Positions 27,764 to 37,114 are shown, numbered from the stretch's first letter. The stretch: 64,000 bases of DNA from RFSX01 sp965248155 (GCA_965248155.1 CBDFIO010000001.1:744001-808000), one strand, 5' to 3'. Numbers and translations are program-made. The notes: a model not told the origin generated them from the letters alone.

Positions 27764-28789
27764 ATGACTAATCCGATATTGGACCCTTCTGACGATCATC
27801 TTTCTACGGATGAAAAACAGGTAGAAAAGGCATTAAGACCTAAAGTTTTGTCTGATTTTGCAGGGCAGCCAAAGATCGTTGAAAATCTTAAGGTGTTTAT
27901 TCAGGCTGCTAACTTACGTAAAGAAGCTCTCGATCATGTCCTGCTGCATGGGCCACCTGGGTTAGGAAAAACAACCTTAAGCCATATCATCGCCAATGAG
28001 ATGGGTGCATCCTTAAAACTAACTTCCGGACCGGTATTAGAGAAGGCTGGCGATTTAGCAGGCTTGCTGACAAATTTAGGCGAAGGAGATGTTCTATTTA
28101 TTGATGAGATTCATAGGTTAAATAACATTGTTGAGGAATATCTTTATTCTGCGATGGAAGATTATTGTATTGATATAATGATTGATTCCGGACCAAGTGC
28201 AAGAAGTATTCAGATTGACTTGAATCCGTTTACGCTTGTAGGGGCAACAACAAGAATGGGGTTACTGACATCCCCATTAAGAGCGAGATTTGGAATTAAT
28301 TTCCACCTGGATTATTACAATGTCAAAACGCTTGAAGGAATAATCAAGAGATCCTCTGATATACTCAAAATTGAAATCGATGATCATGGAGCCACAGAGA
28401 TCGCAAGAAGAAGTAGAGGGACACCCAGGATAGCAAATGCATTATTGAGAAGAATACGTGATTTTGCTCAGATCAAAGGTAATGGAACAATTGATCGATC
28501 TATTTCGGAATATGGGCTGGAAGCTTTGAATGTTGATGAGGGAGGACTTGATGAAATGGACAATCGAATTCTTTCCACGATTATCAATAAATTTAAAGGA
28601 GGTCCAGTAGGAATTAGTACAATTGCCACTTCAGTCGGTGAGGAAGCCGGAACAATCGAAGAGGTACATGAGCCATTTCTAATTATGGAGGGCTATATCC
28701 AAAGAACTTCAAGGGGTCGGGAAGCTACTCAAAAAGCTTATGAACATATTGGAGCTGTACCTCCGGCCCAAGAAGGAAATCTGTTTTAA
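27764..28789 (+). CDS. ruvB: Holliday junction branch migration helicase RuvB
   Basis: 341 residues. RuvB N-terminal LRPKVLSDFAGQPKIVENL, Walker A GPPGLGKTTLSH near 64-75, Walker B VLFIDEIHRL near 108, sensor GATTRMGLLTSPLRARFGI and the C-terminal winged helix (DEMDNRILSTIINKFKGGPVG, RTSRGREATQKAYEHIG). RuvB is the hexameric AAA+ motor that drives branch migration with RuvA; ruvA and ruvC are not in the window. Complete, with standard length. Confidence 0.98.
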   Translation: MTNPILDPSDDHLSTDEKQVEKALRPKVLSDFAGQPKIVENLKVFIQAANLRKEALDHVLLHGPPGLGKTTLSHIIANEMGASLKLTSGPVLEKAGDLAGLLTNLGEGDVLFIDEIHRLNNIVEEYLYSAMEDYCIDIMIDSGPSARSIQIDLNPFTLVGATTRMGLLTSPLRARFGINFHLDYYNVKTLEGIIKRSSDILKIEIDDHGATEIARRSRGTPRIANALLRRIRDFAQIKGNGTIDRSISEYGLEALNVDEGGLDEMDNRILSTIINKFKGGPVGISTIATSVGEEAGTIEEVHEPFLIMEGYIQRTSRGREATQKAYEHIGAVPPAQEGNLF

Positions 28790-28797
28790 ATCACTAA

Positions 28798-29109
28798 TTA
28801 AGCCTGAGCTGTCGGAGTAAAATTTAATGGTGGCATCTGTGTTTGACTGGATTCTGTGATCGTACCAAACTGCTTTTCAAATTTTACAAGGTTATCATTG
28901 AGTGCTTTTAGAAGTCGCTTGGCATGCTGAGGAGTAAGTATAACACGAGATTTAACCTTAGCCTTAGGCACATTGGGTACCATTCTAATAAAATCCAAAA
29001 CGAATTCGGATTGAGAATGCGAGATAACGGCCAGATTTGCATATACACCATCTGCGATATCTTCAGGTAATTCAATATTTACCTGATTTTTCTTTTTTTC
29101 TTCAGCCAT
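28798..29109 (-). CDS. DUF3467 family protein
   Basis: 103 residues, no signal peptide. The DUF3467 pattern is clear: NIELPEDIADGVYANLAVISHSQSEF (over residues 10-35), VLDFIRMVPNVPKAKVKSRVILTPQHAKRLLKAL, then a polar tail. The family is small, widespread and of unknown function. It ends eight bases from the ruvB stop on the other strand. Confidence 0.9.
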   Translation of the reverse strand: MAEEKKKNQVNIELPEDIADGVYANLAVISHSQSEFVLDFIRMVPNVPKAKVKSRVILTPQHAKRLLKALNDNLVKFEKQFGTITESSQTQMPPLNFTPTAQA

Positions 29110-29205
29110 ACTTTTTAATTAGTTTTATTTTTTAATTGTAAGACAAAGCTACAGCAAAAAACAAAGCTCAGCGAATAAAGTTTAATCTAGATCAGTAAAT
29201 GTGAA

Positions 29206-30009
29206 ATGAAAAATTACAGCCAATATTTTGAAACCAACAAGAAACTTTGGGACTCCAAAACTCCAATTCATATCCAAAGCAAGTTTTATGACATGGAAGC
29301 TTTTAATAATGGATCGAATTCGCTACGAAAAATTGAATTAGGTGAATTGCCGGATTTAAGTGGAAAAAATATTCTACATACGCAATGTCATTTTGGTCAG
29401 GATACATTGTCAATGGAAAGAATGGGTGCTAGAACTACAGGTGTAGATCTTTCTCCTGTTGCGATTAGTTCTGCAGAAAAAATACGTGATGAACTCAATC
29501 TGACAGCAAGATTTATTACGTGTAATATCTATGACTTGGATCAGCATCTCAATGAGGATTTTGATATGGTATTCACATCCTATGGGGTCATTGCTTGGTT
29601 GCCGGATTTATATCTTTGGGCCGATCAAATTTGTAAGCGACTAAAGAAGGGTGGTGTATTTTATATGGCTGAATTCCATCCTGTGTTGTATATGTTCGAT
29701 TGGGATAAACAAAAAATAGCCTACGAATATTTTAATAACGGAGAGGCACAGATGGAAATTAATCAAGGAACATATGTTGATGGTGATGCGGACATCATCC
29801 TTAAAGAATATTTTTGGCAGCATTCACTTTCTGAAGTCCTAAATGCCTTGGTATCAAACGGATTAGAAATCGTAAACTTCAATGAATATGAATATTCACC
29901 TTATGACTGTTTTCCCAATATGGCGAAAAGGGCAGATCAGGAGTATGTTTTTACACATAATGGAGTCAATATCCCACATGTTTTTTCATTGACTTGTATA
30001 AAAAAATAG
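29206..30009 (+). CDS. Class I SAM-dependent methyltransferase
   Basis: 267 residues. Rossmann methyltransferase motifs: LHTQCHFGQDTLSMERMG (motif I variant with H-x-G in place of G-x-G) near residues 63-80, GVDLSPVAISSAEKI, and MVFTSYGVIAWLPD. The N-terminus YSQYFETNKKLWDSKTPIH is typical of a Bacteroidota methyltransferase group of unknown substrate. It is not a recognisable tRNA or quinone enzyme. Its stop is 22 bases from the convergent TerB-like gene. Confidence 0.82.
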   Translation: MKNYSQYFETNKKLWDSKTPIHIQSKFYDMEAFNNGSNSLRKIELGELPDLSGKNILHTQCHFGQDTLSMERMGARTTGVDLSPVAISSAEKIRDELNLTARFITCNIYDLDQHLNEDFDMVFTSYGVIAWLPDLYLWADQICKRLKKGGVFYMAEFHPVLYMFDWDKQKIAYEYFNNGEAQMEINQGTYVDGDADIILKEYFWQHSLSEVLNALVSNGLEIVNFNEYEYSPYDCFPNMAKRADQEYVFTHNGVNIPHVFSLTCIKK

Positions 30010-30031
30010 GATTAATTAAAGAAGAAGGACC

Positions 30032-30433
30032 CTAATTTTGATAACGTCTGATAATTGAAATCATCTCATCAGTGGGTACTCGTGTTTCCTTATGCCTTTC
30101 CATTAGAGATATAAAGTCTTCGAGCATGGATCTTGAAAAACCGAGTTTAAATCCATAGTGCTGAATCATATCTTTTTCTTTATCATTAATCTTGTGGTCG
30201 ATTTTCATTAAGAAAAGCATGTAATACAAAATGGTCATTCGTTCTTCTTCTTTGTCAGGAATCTCGATTGATGTTATGTAAGGATCTTTGAGTAAGGATT
30301 CAACGATATGATCGGGAACACCTATATGACGACCTACATTAAGGATGTAACTGAACTCAAACTCATTAAAATTATCATCGATTTTTGAAAGGTTTATAAG
30401 TATGGAAATAAGTTCTTCAGCTTGCATAATCAA
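30032..30433 (-). CDS. TerB-like small helical protein
   Basis: 133 residues, all helical. Two repeats of the TerB-type acidic pattern can be seen: LSKIDDNFNEFEFSYILNV and MKIDHKINDKEKDMIQHYG, each resembling the D-G-x-I/D-x-x-E motif of TerB/DjlA domains that bind metal. The match is by eye. It starts two bases after the PspC-like gene and is probably co-transcribed with it. Confidence 0.6.
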   Translation of the reverse strand: MIMQAEELISILINLSKIDDNFNEFEFSYILNVGRHIGVPDHIVESLLKDPYITSIEIPDKEEERMTILYYMLFLMKIDHKINDKEKDMIQHYGFKLGFSRSMLEDFISLMERHKETRVPTDEMISIIRRYQN

Positions 30434-30435
30434 TA

Positions 30436-30654
30436 TTAATCCAAAAGTAGATGATATCCTTTCCTGAGGTATTTTCTTAGATTAATCCAAAAGGCCAAAA
30501 TTAAATAGATAATAATAGGGGAGCCTAAAGTAACAAAAGATAGGTAGATAAAATACAGTCTTACTCTTGAACTTCTAATTCCAATTTGATGTCCGATATA
30601 ACTGCAAACACCGAATACTGATTTTTCAACAATATGACGTAAGTATTCAATCAT
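30436..30654 (-). CDS. PspC domain membrane protein
   Basis: 72 residues. The fold FGVCSYIGHQIGIRSSRVRLYFIYLS is the PspC cytoplasmic motif, followed by one transmembrane segment (about 40-58, FVTLGSPIIIYLILAFWINL) and a basic tail. PspC proteins are linked to envelope stress responses, but no other psp genes are nearby. Compact stand-alone PspC proteins are common in Bacteroidota. Confidence 0.82.
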   Translation of the reverse strand: MIEYLRHIVEKSVFGVCSYIGHQIGIRSSRVRLYFIYLSFVTLGSPIIIYLILAFWINLRKYLRKGYHLLLD

Positions 30655-30725
30655 TATCTTAAAGATAAAGATATTCTATAACTCGTAAAACTTGATTTGA
30701 ATTTTTTTATTGAAGCTCTTCCTCT

Positions 30726-31004
30726 CTATTTACTTACCAGTTCATCATAAACGTCGTTCAATGTGACCGGCTCAACCGAACTGATATCAATATTATGTAC
30801 GGTTACATCTTCAATTGTATTGTCAGACTTCTGAGCATAGATTTTTTCAACGCAGACCGAGAATCCACAAAAGCCGAAGAAAAACATCAACCCAAGAAAT
30901 AACAATTCTTTTAATCCAAGTGTAAATGAATAAGGTTGTCTTCCCAGACTTTCGTCAAAATAATATTCTTCGTTGTTTTGATTCATATTATTAAATAAAG
31001 GCAT
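30726..31004 (-). CDS. Hypothetical small membrane protein
   Basis: 92 residues, or 86 if the ATG at 30986 is used. One transmembrane segment lies at about 32-51 (ELLFLGLMFFFGFCGFSVCV) between a polar N-terminus and a C-terminal polar tail ending ELVSK. There is no recognised domain. It lies upstream of the PspC and TerB-like genes on the same strand with a 71-base gap, and may share their transcript. Confidence 0.55.
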   Translation of the reverse strand: MPLFNNMNQNNEEYYFDESLGRQPYSFTLGLKELLFLGLMFFFGFCGFSVCVEKIYAQKSDNTIEDVTVHNIDISSVEPVTLNDVYDELVSK

Positions 31005-31213
31005 TTAACTTAGGCTGGAACATCCTTAAAGTTAGTGTATAAGAACATTATTCCATAATAATATTAAGTATTAAATTAATATATAAGTGCTTAACTGCAA
31101 ATATGATACCATTAATAAATACCAGTATTTAAATGAAGTATTGGAAGAGTTTTTAATTCCGGTGACAAAATCTGTTACACTAATCTAAAATGTTATAATC
31201 ACAGCCTTCGAAG

Positions 31214-32308
31214 TTAGTGTTCCTGTTTAAATACGTCTTCTTGTTGATTAATGCTTTCATCATGAATAGCATTTATAAATCTGATTATAAATTCCTCGCT
31301 TAGATTCCTTTTGACTGCTTCTTCCTTACTCTTCTTGCGAATCATGTCCCATCTTTTTTGTTGAAGGATGGTCATATTATGATCTTTTTTGTAAGCTCCA
31401 ATTTTTCTCGAAATGCTCATCCTGCTAGAAAGAAGATTCATCAAGTCCTCATCAATATGACTAATCTCTTCTCTGAGATATGCCAGTTGATCCTGCATGA
31501 GTTTGATGTCTTCATAGTCTACCCTTAAGACCATATCGGTTATCATCTGCCCTAGAACTTCAGGAGTTATTTGTTGCTTGGCATCACTCCATGCATTATC
31601 AGGATCAATATGAGATTCAATCATTAAGCCATCAAAATTGAGGTCCATTGCTTTTTGTCCAACATCAAATAAAGTATCTCTTCGTCCACATATATGACTT
31701 GGATCATTAAGTAATGGTAAATCTGGTCTAAGTCTTTTAAATTCAACAGGAATCTGCCATTGAGGTCTATTTCTATAATATGTTTCACTTAGGTTCGAGA
31801 ATCCGCGATGTATTCCTCCGATCTCTTTAATGCCTGCCTTTTCAATCCGTTCGATACCTCCCAACCAAAGTGATAAATCAGGATTGATTGGGTTTTTCAC
31901 AAGAATAGGAATATCTACACCTTGGATAGCATTAGCTATCTCCTGGACAGCAAAAGGATTTACAGTTGTTCTAGCTCCTATCCAAAGTATGTCTACGCCA
32001 AATTCCAAACAAAGTTCCACATGAGAAGCTTTTGCAACTTCTACTGTTACAGGAAAACCAATTTCATCTTTCACCCTTTTTATCCAGGGTAAACCCTGCG
32101 CTCCAATTCCTTCAAATGAATTAGGTCTGGTTCTGGGTTTCCAAATTCCTGCTCGATATATATCGACTTTATCGGTTTGTTTTAATCTTTGAGCGGTTTC
32201 AATGACTTGAGATTCCGTTTCTGCACTACAAGGACCTGCTATGACAATTGGTCTTTTTTCTTTGGTTAACCAGGTCTTTTCAAATTTTGTCTCTACAATC
32301 GATGTCAT
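31214..32308 (-). CDS. Bifunctional DAHP synthase / chorismate mutase type II
   Basis: 364 residues. Residues 1 to about 262 are a KDPG-aldolase-like DAHP synthase (PIVIAGPCSAETESQV, YRAGIWKPRTRPNSFEGIG, LWIGARTTVNPFAVQE, NDPSHICGRR). Residues about 272-355 are an AroQ chorismate mutase helical domain (AYLREEISHIDEDLMNLLSSRM, ISRKIGAYKKDHNM). It links entry to the shikimate pathway with the branch to prephenate. The first four bases overlap the tyrA stop (ATGA). As last gene of the operon it puts both pathway entry and branch-point steps under the upstream attenuator. Confidence 0.95.
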   Translation of the reverse strand: MTSIVETKFEKTWLTKEKRPIVIAGPCSAETESQVIETAQRLKQTDKVDIYRAGIWKPRTRPNSFEGIGAQGLPWIKRVKDEIGFPVTVEVAKASHVELCLEFGVDILWIGARTTVNPFAVQEIANAIQGVDIPILVKNPINPDLSLWLGGIERIEKAGIKEIGGIHRGFSNLSETYYRNRPQWQIPVEFKRLRPDLPLLNDPSHICGRRDTLFDVGQKAMDLNFDGLMIESHIDPDNAWSDAKQQITPEVLGQMITDMVLRVDYEDIKLMQDQLAYLREEISHIDEDLMNLLSSRMSISRKIGAYKKDHNMTILQQKRWDMIRKKSKEEAVKRNLSEEFIIRFINAIHDESINQQEDVFKQEH

Positions 32309-33153
32309 ACTTTATTGTTTAAAAGCTTTTTTATTTTATTGGCCTCTGTTATCATTGAAAACGAAAGTTCATTGTTTTGGTTCTCTATAGCTTTTTTAAA
32401 TTGAGTCAGGTACTCGATATATTGATCCAATGCTTTTGACAGATGAACTGAATTTTGACTAAAAATTGGTGCCCATGTGCTGGGAGAACTCTTAGCTAAT
32501 CTGACTGTAGACTCAAATCCTGTACTTGCTAAATTAAAAATTTGCTCTTCATCCTTTTCAATATCCTGAACTGTAAGACTCAATGTAAAAGAACTGATAT
32601 GCGAGAGATGTGAAACATACGCTAAGTGTCTGTCATGTTCTGAAGGATTGAGAAAATAGCTTTCCATTCCTAAACTGGCGAATAATTTGACCGCAGTTTC
32701 GAGAGCATCTGAATCCGTACGGCCTTTCTCGCAAATTATATTTTTCTTTCCAGGGAATAGATTTTTAATTGCGGCTCTTGGACCCGAAAATTCAGTTCCT
32801 GCCAAAGGGTGAGCGGCGACAAATCTAGTTCTCTTAGGATGACCATGAACAGAAATGCAAATGTCTTCTTTAGTTGATCCTACATCTATTACTACGGCAC
32901 TGTCATTAATCAAATCCAGTACATCTGGAAGAAGACGAACAATTCCTTTTACCGGAATTGAAAGAATAATTATATCCGCTATGGCAACACCGGATGGCAG
33001 AGAATCAATTCTATCCACTAGTCCCAATTCAAGCGCCTCTTTACAATGCGACTCATTATGGTCAACTCCTACGACAGTAACATTCAATTGAGAACGCAAA
33101 TCTTTTGCCATTGAACCACCGATCAAACCCAAACCAATTACACAAATATTCAT
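32305..33153 (-). CDS. tyrA: Prephenate dehydrogenase
   Basis: 282 residues. The N-terminal NAD-binding fold IGLGLIGGSMAKDL (residues 5-18) is followed by VGVDHNES and VIDVGSTKEDI, FVAAHPLAGTEFSGP (catalytic His region), then the helical dimerisation domain. It converts prephenate to 4-hydroxyphenylpyruvate on the tyrosine branch. There is no ACT domain, so feedback must act elsewhere in the pathway or through attenuation. It overlaps both neighbours by four bases. Confidence 0.95.
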   Translation of the reverse strand: MNICVIGLGLIGGSMAKDLRSQLNVTVVGVDHNESHCKEALELGLVDRIDSLPSGVAIADIIILSIPVKGIVRLLPDVLDLINDSAVVIDVGSTKEDICISVHGHPKRTRFVAAHPLAGTEFSGPRAAIKNLFPGKKNIICEKGRTDSDALETAVKLFASLGMESYFLNPSEHDRHLAYVSHLSHISSFTLSLTVQDIEKDEEQIFNLASTGFESTVRLAKSSPSTWAPIFSQNSVHLSKALDQYIEYLTQFKKAIENQNNELSFSMITEANKIKKLLNNKV

Positions 33154-34304
33154 GATACTATAGATATAATTCTTTCAAGCGCCTCTTTCAATACCGGAAT
33201 TGGACTGCACAAAGATATTCTGAGATAATCAGTCCCTTTAGTACCAAAAACAAACCCTGGAGTAATAAAAACTTTCGCTTGTTCCAAAATTAAATCGCTG
33301 ATATCGGACCCATTGGAATCTGTTGATTTTGCCCAGACAAATAAGCCAGAACTATCTTTCCTGTATTCCAATTGAAGTGTGTCAAAAATCTGCCAAGCTA
33401 TTTTCCTTCGTTTTTCATAAGCTTCATTCAGATCATTAAACCAAAGATCACCAAGAGATAGAGCTTTTGTAGCTGCAATTTGGATAGGTTTAAACATTCC
33501 CGAATCCATGTTGCTTTTAAATTTGACTATTGTGGATATATATTTTGAATTTGCAACGACGGAACCTACTCTACAACCCGCCATATTGAAGCATTTGCTT
33601 AGTGAAGTTAATTCCAGTGCTGTGTCGATCGCATTGTCGGCAGACATAATACTCAAAGGAGAGTCATTCAATATAAATGCATACGGGTTGTCGTGGCAAA
33701 TCAGAATATTATTTTTTAATCCGAAATCAACCAAATCCTGAAAACAAGTCTTAGTAGCTCTTGCTCCGGTAGGCATATGTGGATAATTAACCCACATTAG
33801 TTTTACTTTACTAAGATCCTGAGATTGCAGTTCTTGAAGGTTTGGCAACCAGTTGTCTTTCTGATCCAACTCATAAGCTATCGCCTTAGCTCCGGCCAAC
33901 TGCGCTGCTGTTTTATAGGAAGGATAACCCGGATTAGGAATTAGAACTTGATCGCCTTTGTCTAAAAAACTCATTGAGATATGCCTTATACCTTCCTTAG
34001 ATCCAATGAGTGGTAAAACTTCATTATCAGCATTAATATTGACTTGAAAATGAGTTTTATAAAAGTGAGAAAAAGCTTCTCTCAATTCACGGAGACCATA
34101 ATATGATTGATATTGATGCGCTTTATCAGAATACAATCCCTTGCTCAATTCTTCTATGACTTCTTTTGGGGGTTGCATATCTGGACTTCCAACTCCAAGA
34201 TTGAGTATGTTTGAGCCCTTAGAATTCAGATTTGCTATTTCAGCTAGTTTTTCAGCAAAATAATAAATCTTAATCTGGTTTAGTCTACTTGCACCTTCTA
34301 TCAT
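33150..34304 (-). CDS. PLP-dependent class I/II aminotransferase (aromatic operon)
   Basis: 384 residues. Fold-type I aminotransferase: NLGVGSPDMQPP near 40-51, NPGYPSYKTAAQLAG, CHDNPYAF (the Asp that contacts PLP) and SLSKCFNMAGCRVGS near 233-247 with the Schiff-base lysine. By place in the operon it should transaminate phenylpyruvate and 4-hydroxyphenylpyruvate to Phe and Tyr. Related proteins are often annotated as LL-diaminopimelate or aspartate aminotransferases. Overlaps pheA and tyrA by four bases each. Confidence 0.9.
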   Translation of the reverse strand: MIEGASRLNQIKIYYFAEKLAEIANLNSKGSNILNLGVGSPDMQPPKEVIEELSKGLYSDKAHQYQSYYGLRELREAFSHFYKTHFQVNINADNEVLPLIGSKEGIRHISMSFLDKGDQVLIPNPGYPSYKTAAQLAGAKAIAYELDQKDNWLPNLQELQSQDLSKVKLMWVNYPHMPTGARATKTCFQDLVDFGLKNNILICHDNPYAFILNDSPLSIMSADNAIDTALELTSLSKCFNMAGCRVGSVVANSKYISTIVKFKSNMDSGMFKPIQIAATKALSLGDLWFNDLNEAYEKRRKIAWQIFDTLQLEYRKDSSGLFVWAKSTDSNGSDISDLILEQAKVFITPGFVFGTKGTDYLRISLCSPIPVLKEALERIISIVS

Positions 34305-35170
34305 AACAATACAGATATATCTTCTTTTCTAATAGCAGCTGAAATATCAGCTCTTTTATAAATTCCTAATTCTTCAAACTCAATACAAACAAATTCCAGA
34401 ATATCTTTAAGATTGAAATATTGATTAATCGATTCAAACTCAAGGTCCATATGGAAAAAGTATTCTGAGAATTCACCTAATACAGGAAAAGACTGGAGCT
34501 TACTAAGATTAATATTGTGTTTCTTTATTTGCTCCAATACCGTGAGTAGGCTTCCTTTTTCATGTTTTACACGGCACCAAATAGAAGATTTATTGCCATC
34601 CAGAGAATGCGTCTTCTGATTTTGGATGATAAAGAATCGAGTATAGTTGAATTTACTATCCTGAATGCTTTTGTCAATAATCTGAAGGTTATATAGTTGA
34701 GCCGCTCTTTCTGAGGCTATCGCTGCAATACCTTTTAACTTGTTTTCTGAAATATAGGCAGCACTTAGAGCTGTGTCTTCAGATTCGACCAATTTAATAT
34801 TTTCATATTGGTTAAGATGTCTGAAGCATTGTCTAATCGCCATCGGATGAGAATGTATTTCTTGAATGTCTGAAATACTCTGATCAGCTAAAGCCATAAG
34901 ATTCAGATCTATCTTCAAATAAATTTCTCCTATAACCGTAAAACTGTTCTCTCTGAGTATTCTGTAATTCTGTAGAATAGTTCCTGCAATTGAATTTTCG
35001 ATGGCCATAACGGCATAATCGATTTCAGGATCTGTTTTTAATTTTATGGCCATTTCATTAAAGCTGTTGCTTGGGATTACTGTGAGATCATGGCCAAAAT
35101 ATCTATGGCCGGACTCATCATGAAATGAACCCTCGTATCCTTGAATTGCAACTTTCTTCTTCTTCTTCAT
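34301..35170 (-). CDS. pheA: Prephenate dehydratase
   Basis: 289 residues. The PDT domain (1 to about 185) has AIQGYEGSFHDES, YAVMAIENSIAGTILQNY and the catalytic FNYTRFFII near 170-178. The C-terminal ACT domain (from about 195, LLTVLEQIKKHNINLSKLQSFP) is the usual phenylalanine-binding regulatory unit, though the ESRP motif reads LQSFP. The enzyme makes phenylpyruvate. It is the first structural gene of the operon, 15 bases after the terminator's U run, so read-through of the attenuator is needed for expression. Confidence 0.95.
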   Translation of the reverse strand: MKKKKKVAIQGYEGSFHDESGHRYFGHDLTVIPSNSFNEMAIKLKTDPEIDYAVMAIENSIAGTILQNYRILRENSFTVIGEIYLKIDLNLMALADQSISDIQEIHSHPMAIRQCFRHLNQYENIKLVESEDTALSAAYISENKLKGIAAIASERAAQLYNLQIIDKSIQDSKFNYTRFFIIQNQKTHSLDGNKSSIWCRVKHEKGSLLTVLEQIKKHNINLSKLQSFPVLGEFSEYFFHMDLEFESINQYFNLKDILEFVCIEFEELGIYKRADISAAIRKEDISVLL

Positions 35171-35185
35171 TTTAAAAATTTGGAC

Positions 35186-35213
35186 AAAAAAAAAGAGTCT
35201 GAAATCAGACTCT
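35186..35213 (-). terminator. Attenuator terminator in the pheA operon leader
   Basis: On the minus strand AGAGTCTGA pairs perfectly with TCAGACTCT (35213-35205 with 35202-35194), followed directly by nine U (35194-35186). This intrinsic terminator stands between the leader peptide and the pheA start, so it acts on the operon's own transcript. A GGACTC segment at 35244-35239, just after the leader stop codon, contains GACTC, which could pair with GAGTC of the first arm as a candidate antiterminator. Confidence 0.9.
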
Positions 35214-35250
35214 CATATATATTCAAACAATAAATAGTCGAGTCCTTCAA

Positions 35251-35304
35251 TTACTTGTAGTAAAAGAAGAACCAGAAATATGTATTGTTATTATTAATAA
35301 TCAT
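35251..35304 (-). CDS. Aromatic-rich leader peptide of the pheA operon
   Basis: A 17-codon frame, ATG at 35304 to TAA at 35251, reads MIINNNNT then YFWFFFYY then K. Eight consecutive aromatic residues (four Phe, three Tyr, one Trp) lie just before a terminator hairpin and the phenylalanine/tyrosine operon. This is the classical design of ribosome-mediated attenuation: shortage of charged aromatic tRNAs stalls the ribosome and lets transcription continue. The Tyr and Phe codons dominate, fitting the products of the downstream genes. Confidence 0.92.
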   Translation of the reverse strand: MIINNNNTYFWFFFYYK

Positions 35305-35431
35305 AGTGTGAAATTAGGTTTAAAATATTTATAAATCAAAACGAAATATAAATTATCTACTTTTTTTTAAGATTTGACACAACTGTAATTACGTAATTAT
35401 TTTATCTGCTTCTCTAGATTTATGGCACTGA

Positions 35432-36979
35432 TTAATGAAATGCTTTTACTTCTCTTCTTTTTTTTATAGCCTCGACCATGCTTATTTCATTTATCTTACT
35501 ATCCAACCATGATATGATATCCAGATAGAGAAAAGGCCTTCGTTCTAGCAATTGATTTTCAAGAGGAACAAGTTTGTCTCTTAATATTTTAAATTCTTTT
35601 ATAATGTCTTGTTTGCTGATTCGGGGAGTCTTCCTAATAAACTTGAAGATTTCTTTTTGAACCTGTTGGAGTTCTTTCATTTTCAAAAGGAATCGATACA
35701 CAGATTTCACTTTGTAGCTGACCAATAGTTCATTATGCATGTCAAAATGGGCGATCAAATTCAAAATGTGAGCAAAGCATTGAATGTCTTCTTTGAAATT
35801 AGGATAATAATGGTTGGTAATTTGATTGAGATGTTTGACAGTATTATTCAAATCATCCGCGCCAAAATAAACACAAGCAATCTTATAGTGAAAAACCAAT
35901 CTTCGATGAAGATCCCAAGGGTGATTTTCTTCATCAAGAATTCTTTCAAGTTTTTGGATATATTTTATTCCATTCTTATAATCGACTTTCAGAAAAATTC
36001 GATTGATTCCATGAGTGAATTTGAACAATTCTAATTGTGACTTTTCAGTACGGCTTAAATTGAATTCAGCATTTTCATTAAAGAGTAAAAATTTGTTCAT
36101 GTTTTCATCAAAACGATCAAATTTAAAGGACATGAACAATGCATTTAATACATTGTGAATTCCTTTGATATAAATTGAAGTCGCAGGTACTTTCATTTCA
36201 GGATATTCCATAAATAGATCGACCCATCTTTGTGCATATCGGTAGTACATTGCAAATTCTTGCTTCATATGGTAGTACCATACATATGATTGATACAAAT
36301 ACAGTTTTTGGTAAAAATCTAATTCCGATATTTCTACTTTTGGAAGATTCGCTTTGAAAAATTGATTTAAAAAAAGAATGTCTTCTTGGCTTTTAACATA
36401 TCCTCTTTGAAGATAGATGCCATATAACTTAAGGGAGAGATTTGATAATTGATCAGTAATAATCAAAGCATCAATAATGGATTTGGATTCAGTAGAGAGT
36501 TGTTCTGCCTTAGGGGACATACTCCCTGTTACATGTTGTGATTCGATTTGCTTTTCGAAATTAAGAGCGAGATACTCAAGAGGCTTTTTTTGTATTCTTG
36601 AAGCTATTTTTTTCACCTTAGTGAGCATATCTATCGCTGCTTTATATTGTCCTTTTGAATACAATACTTTTGCAAAATCAAAATGTTCCCTGGCTTTAAT
36701 TTCTTGATAAGCATTTTTGTTCAGATCCCTGAGTGATCGTAGTAATTGTTTGTATAAGTTGGCTTTGAGATTAGATAATTGTGATTTTTTTATGTTGCTT
36801 ATTTTTTCTAAAATCTTGGATTCATCATATTCTCCATTCTTTTCAAGTAGGTCGAAAAGCTGAACATATAATTTGTCTGCGCCTCCTGTTTTGCTGGCTA
36901 ATAGCTTGAAATTTCGCTTTTCACTCTTACTTAAAGTTCTAATTAATTCTAATAAACGATCTGTTTTGTGGTTTGGCAA
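35432..36979 (-). CDS. Hypothetical helical protein, TPR-like
   Basis: 515 residues from a TTG at 36979; no ATG is available near the N-terminus. All helical and charged, with TPR-like pairs (AKVLYSKGQYKAAIDMLTKV near 110-130, KIACVYFGADDLNNTVKHLNQI near 360). There is no signal peptide or membrane segment. The N-terminus (DRLLELIRTLSKSEKRNFKLLAS) is a pattern seen in uncharacterised Bacteroidota proteins. It is divergent from leuA, and 127 bases separate it from the leader peptide of the aromatic operon. Function is unknown. Confidence 0.72.
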   Translation of the reverse strand: MPNHKTDRLLELIRTLSKSEKRNFKLLASKTGGADKLYVQLFDLLEKNGEYDESKILEKISNIKKSQLSNLKANLYKQLLRSLRDLNKNAYQEIKAREHFDFAKVLYSKGQYKAAIDMLTKVKKIASRIQKKPLEYLALNFEKQIESQHVTGSMSPKAEQLSTESKSIIDALIITDQLSNLSLKLYGIYLQRGYVKSQEDILFLNQFFKANLPKVEISELDFYQKLYLYQSYVWYYHMKQEFAMYYRYAQRWVDLFMEYPEMKVPATSIYIKGIHNVLNALFMSFKFDRFDENMNKFLLFNENAEFNLSRTEKSQLELFKFTHGINRIFLKVDYKNGIKYIQKLERILDEENHPWDLHRRLVFHYKIACVYFGADDLNNTVKHLNQITNHYYPNFKEDIQCFAHILNLIAHFDMHNELLVSYKVKSVYRFLLKMKELQQVQKEIFKFIRKTPRISKQDIIKEFKILRDKLVPLENQLLERRPFLYLDIISWLDSKINEISMVEAIKKRREVKAFH

Positions 36980-37114
36980 TTGTAATAATATTTATTTTAA
37001 ATATTTGAAAAACAGTAAGTTATAATTTAATAATTTACTTTGAACATTGTAAATGTAAATAATATTTATTCTTTTTCTGTCCATGACACACCTAACTTTA
37101 TTTCCTGTAATTAT

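Noticed and set aside
35735..36034. Plus-strand frame of 99 codons
   Set aside because: Lies wholly inside the helical 515-residue gene on the other strand and has no domain features.
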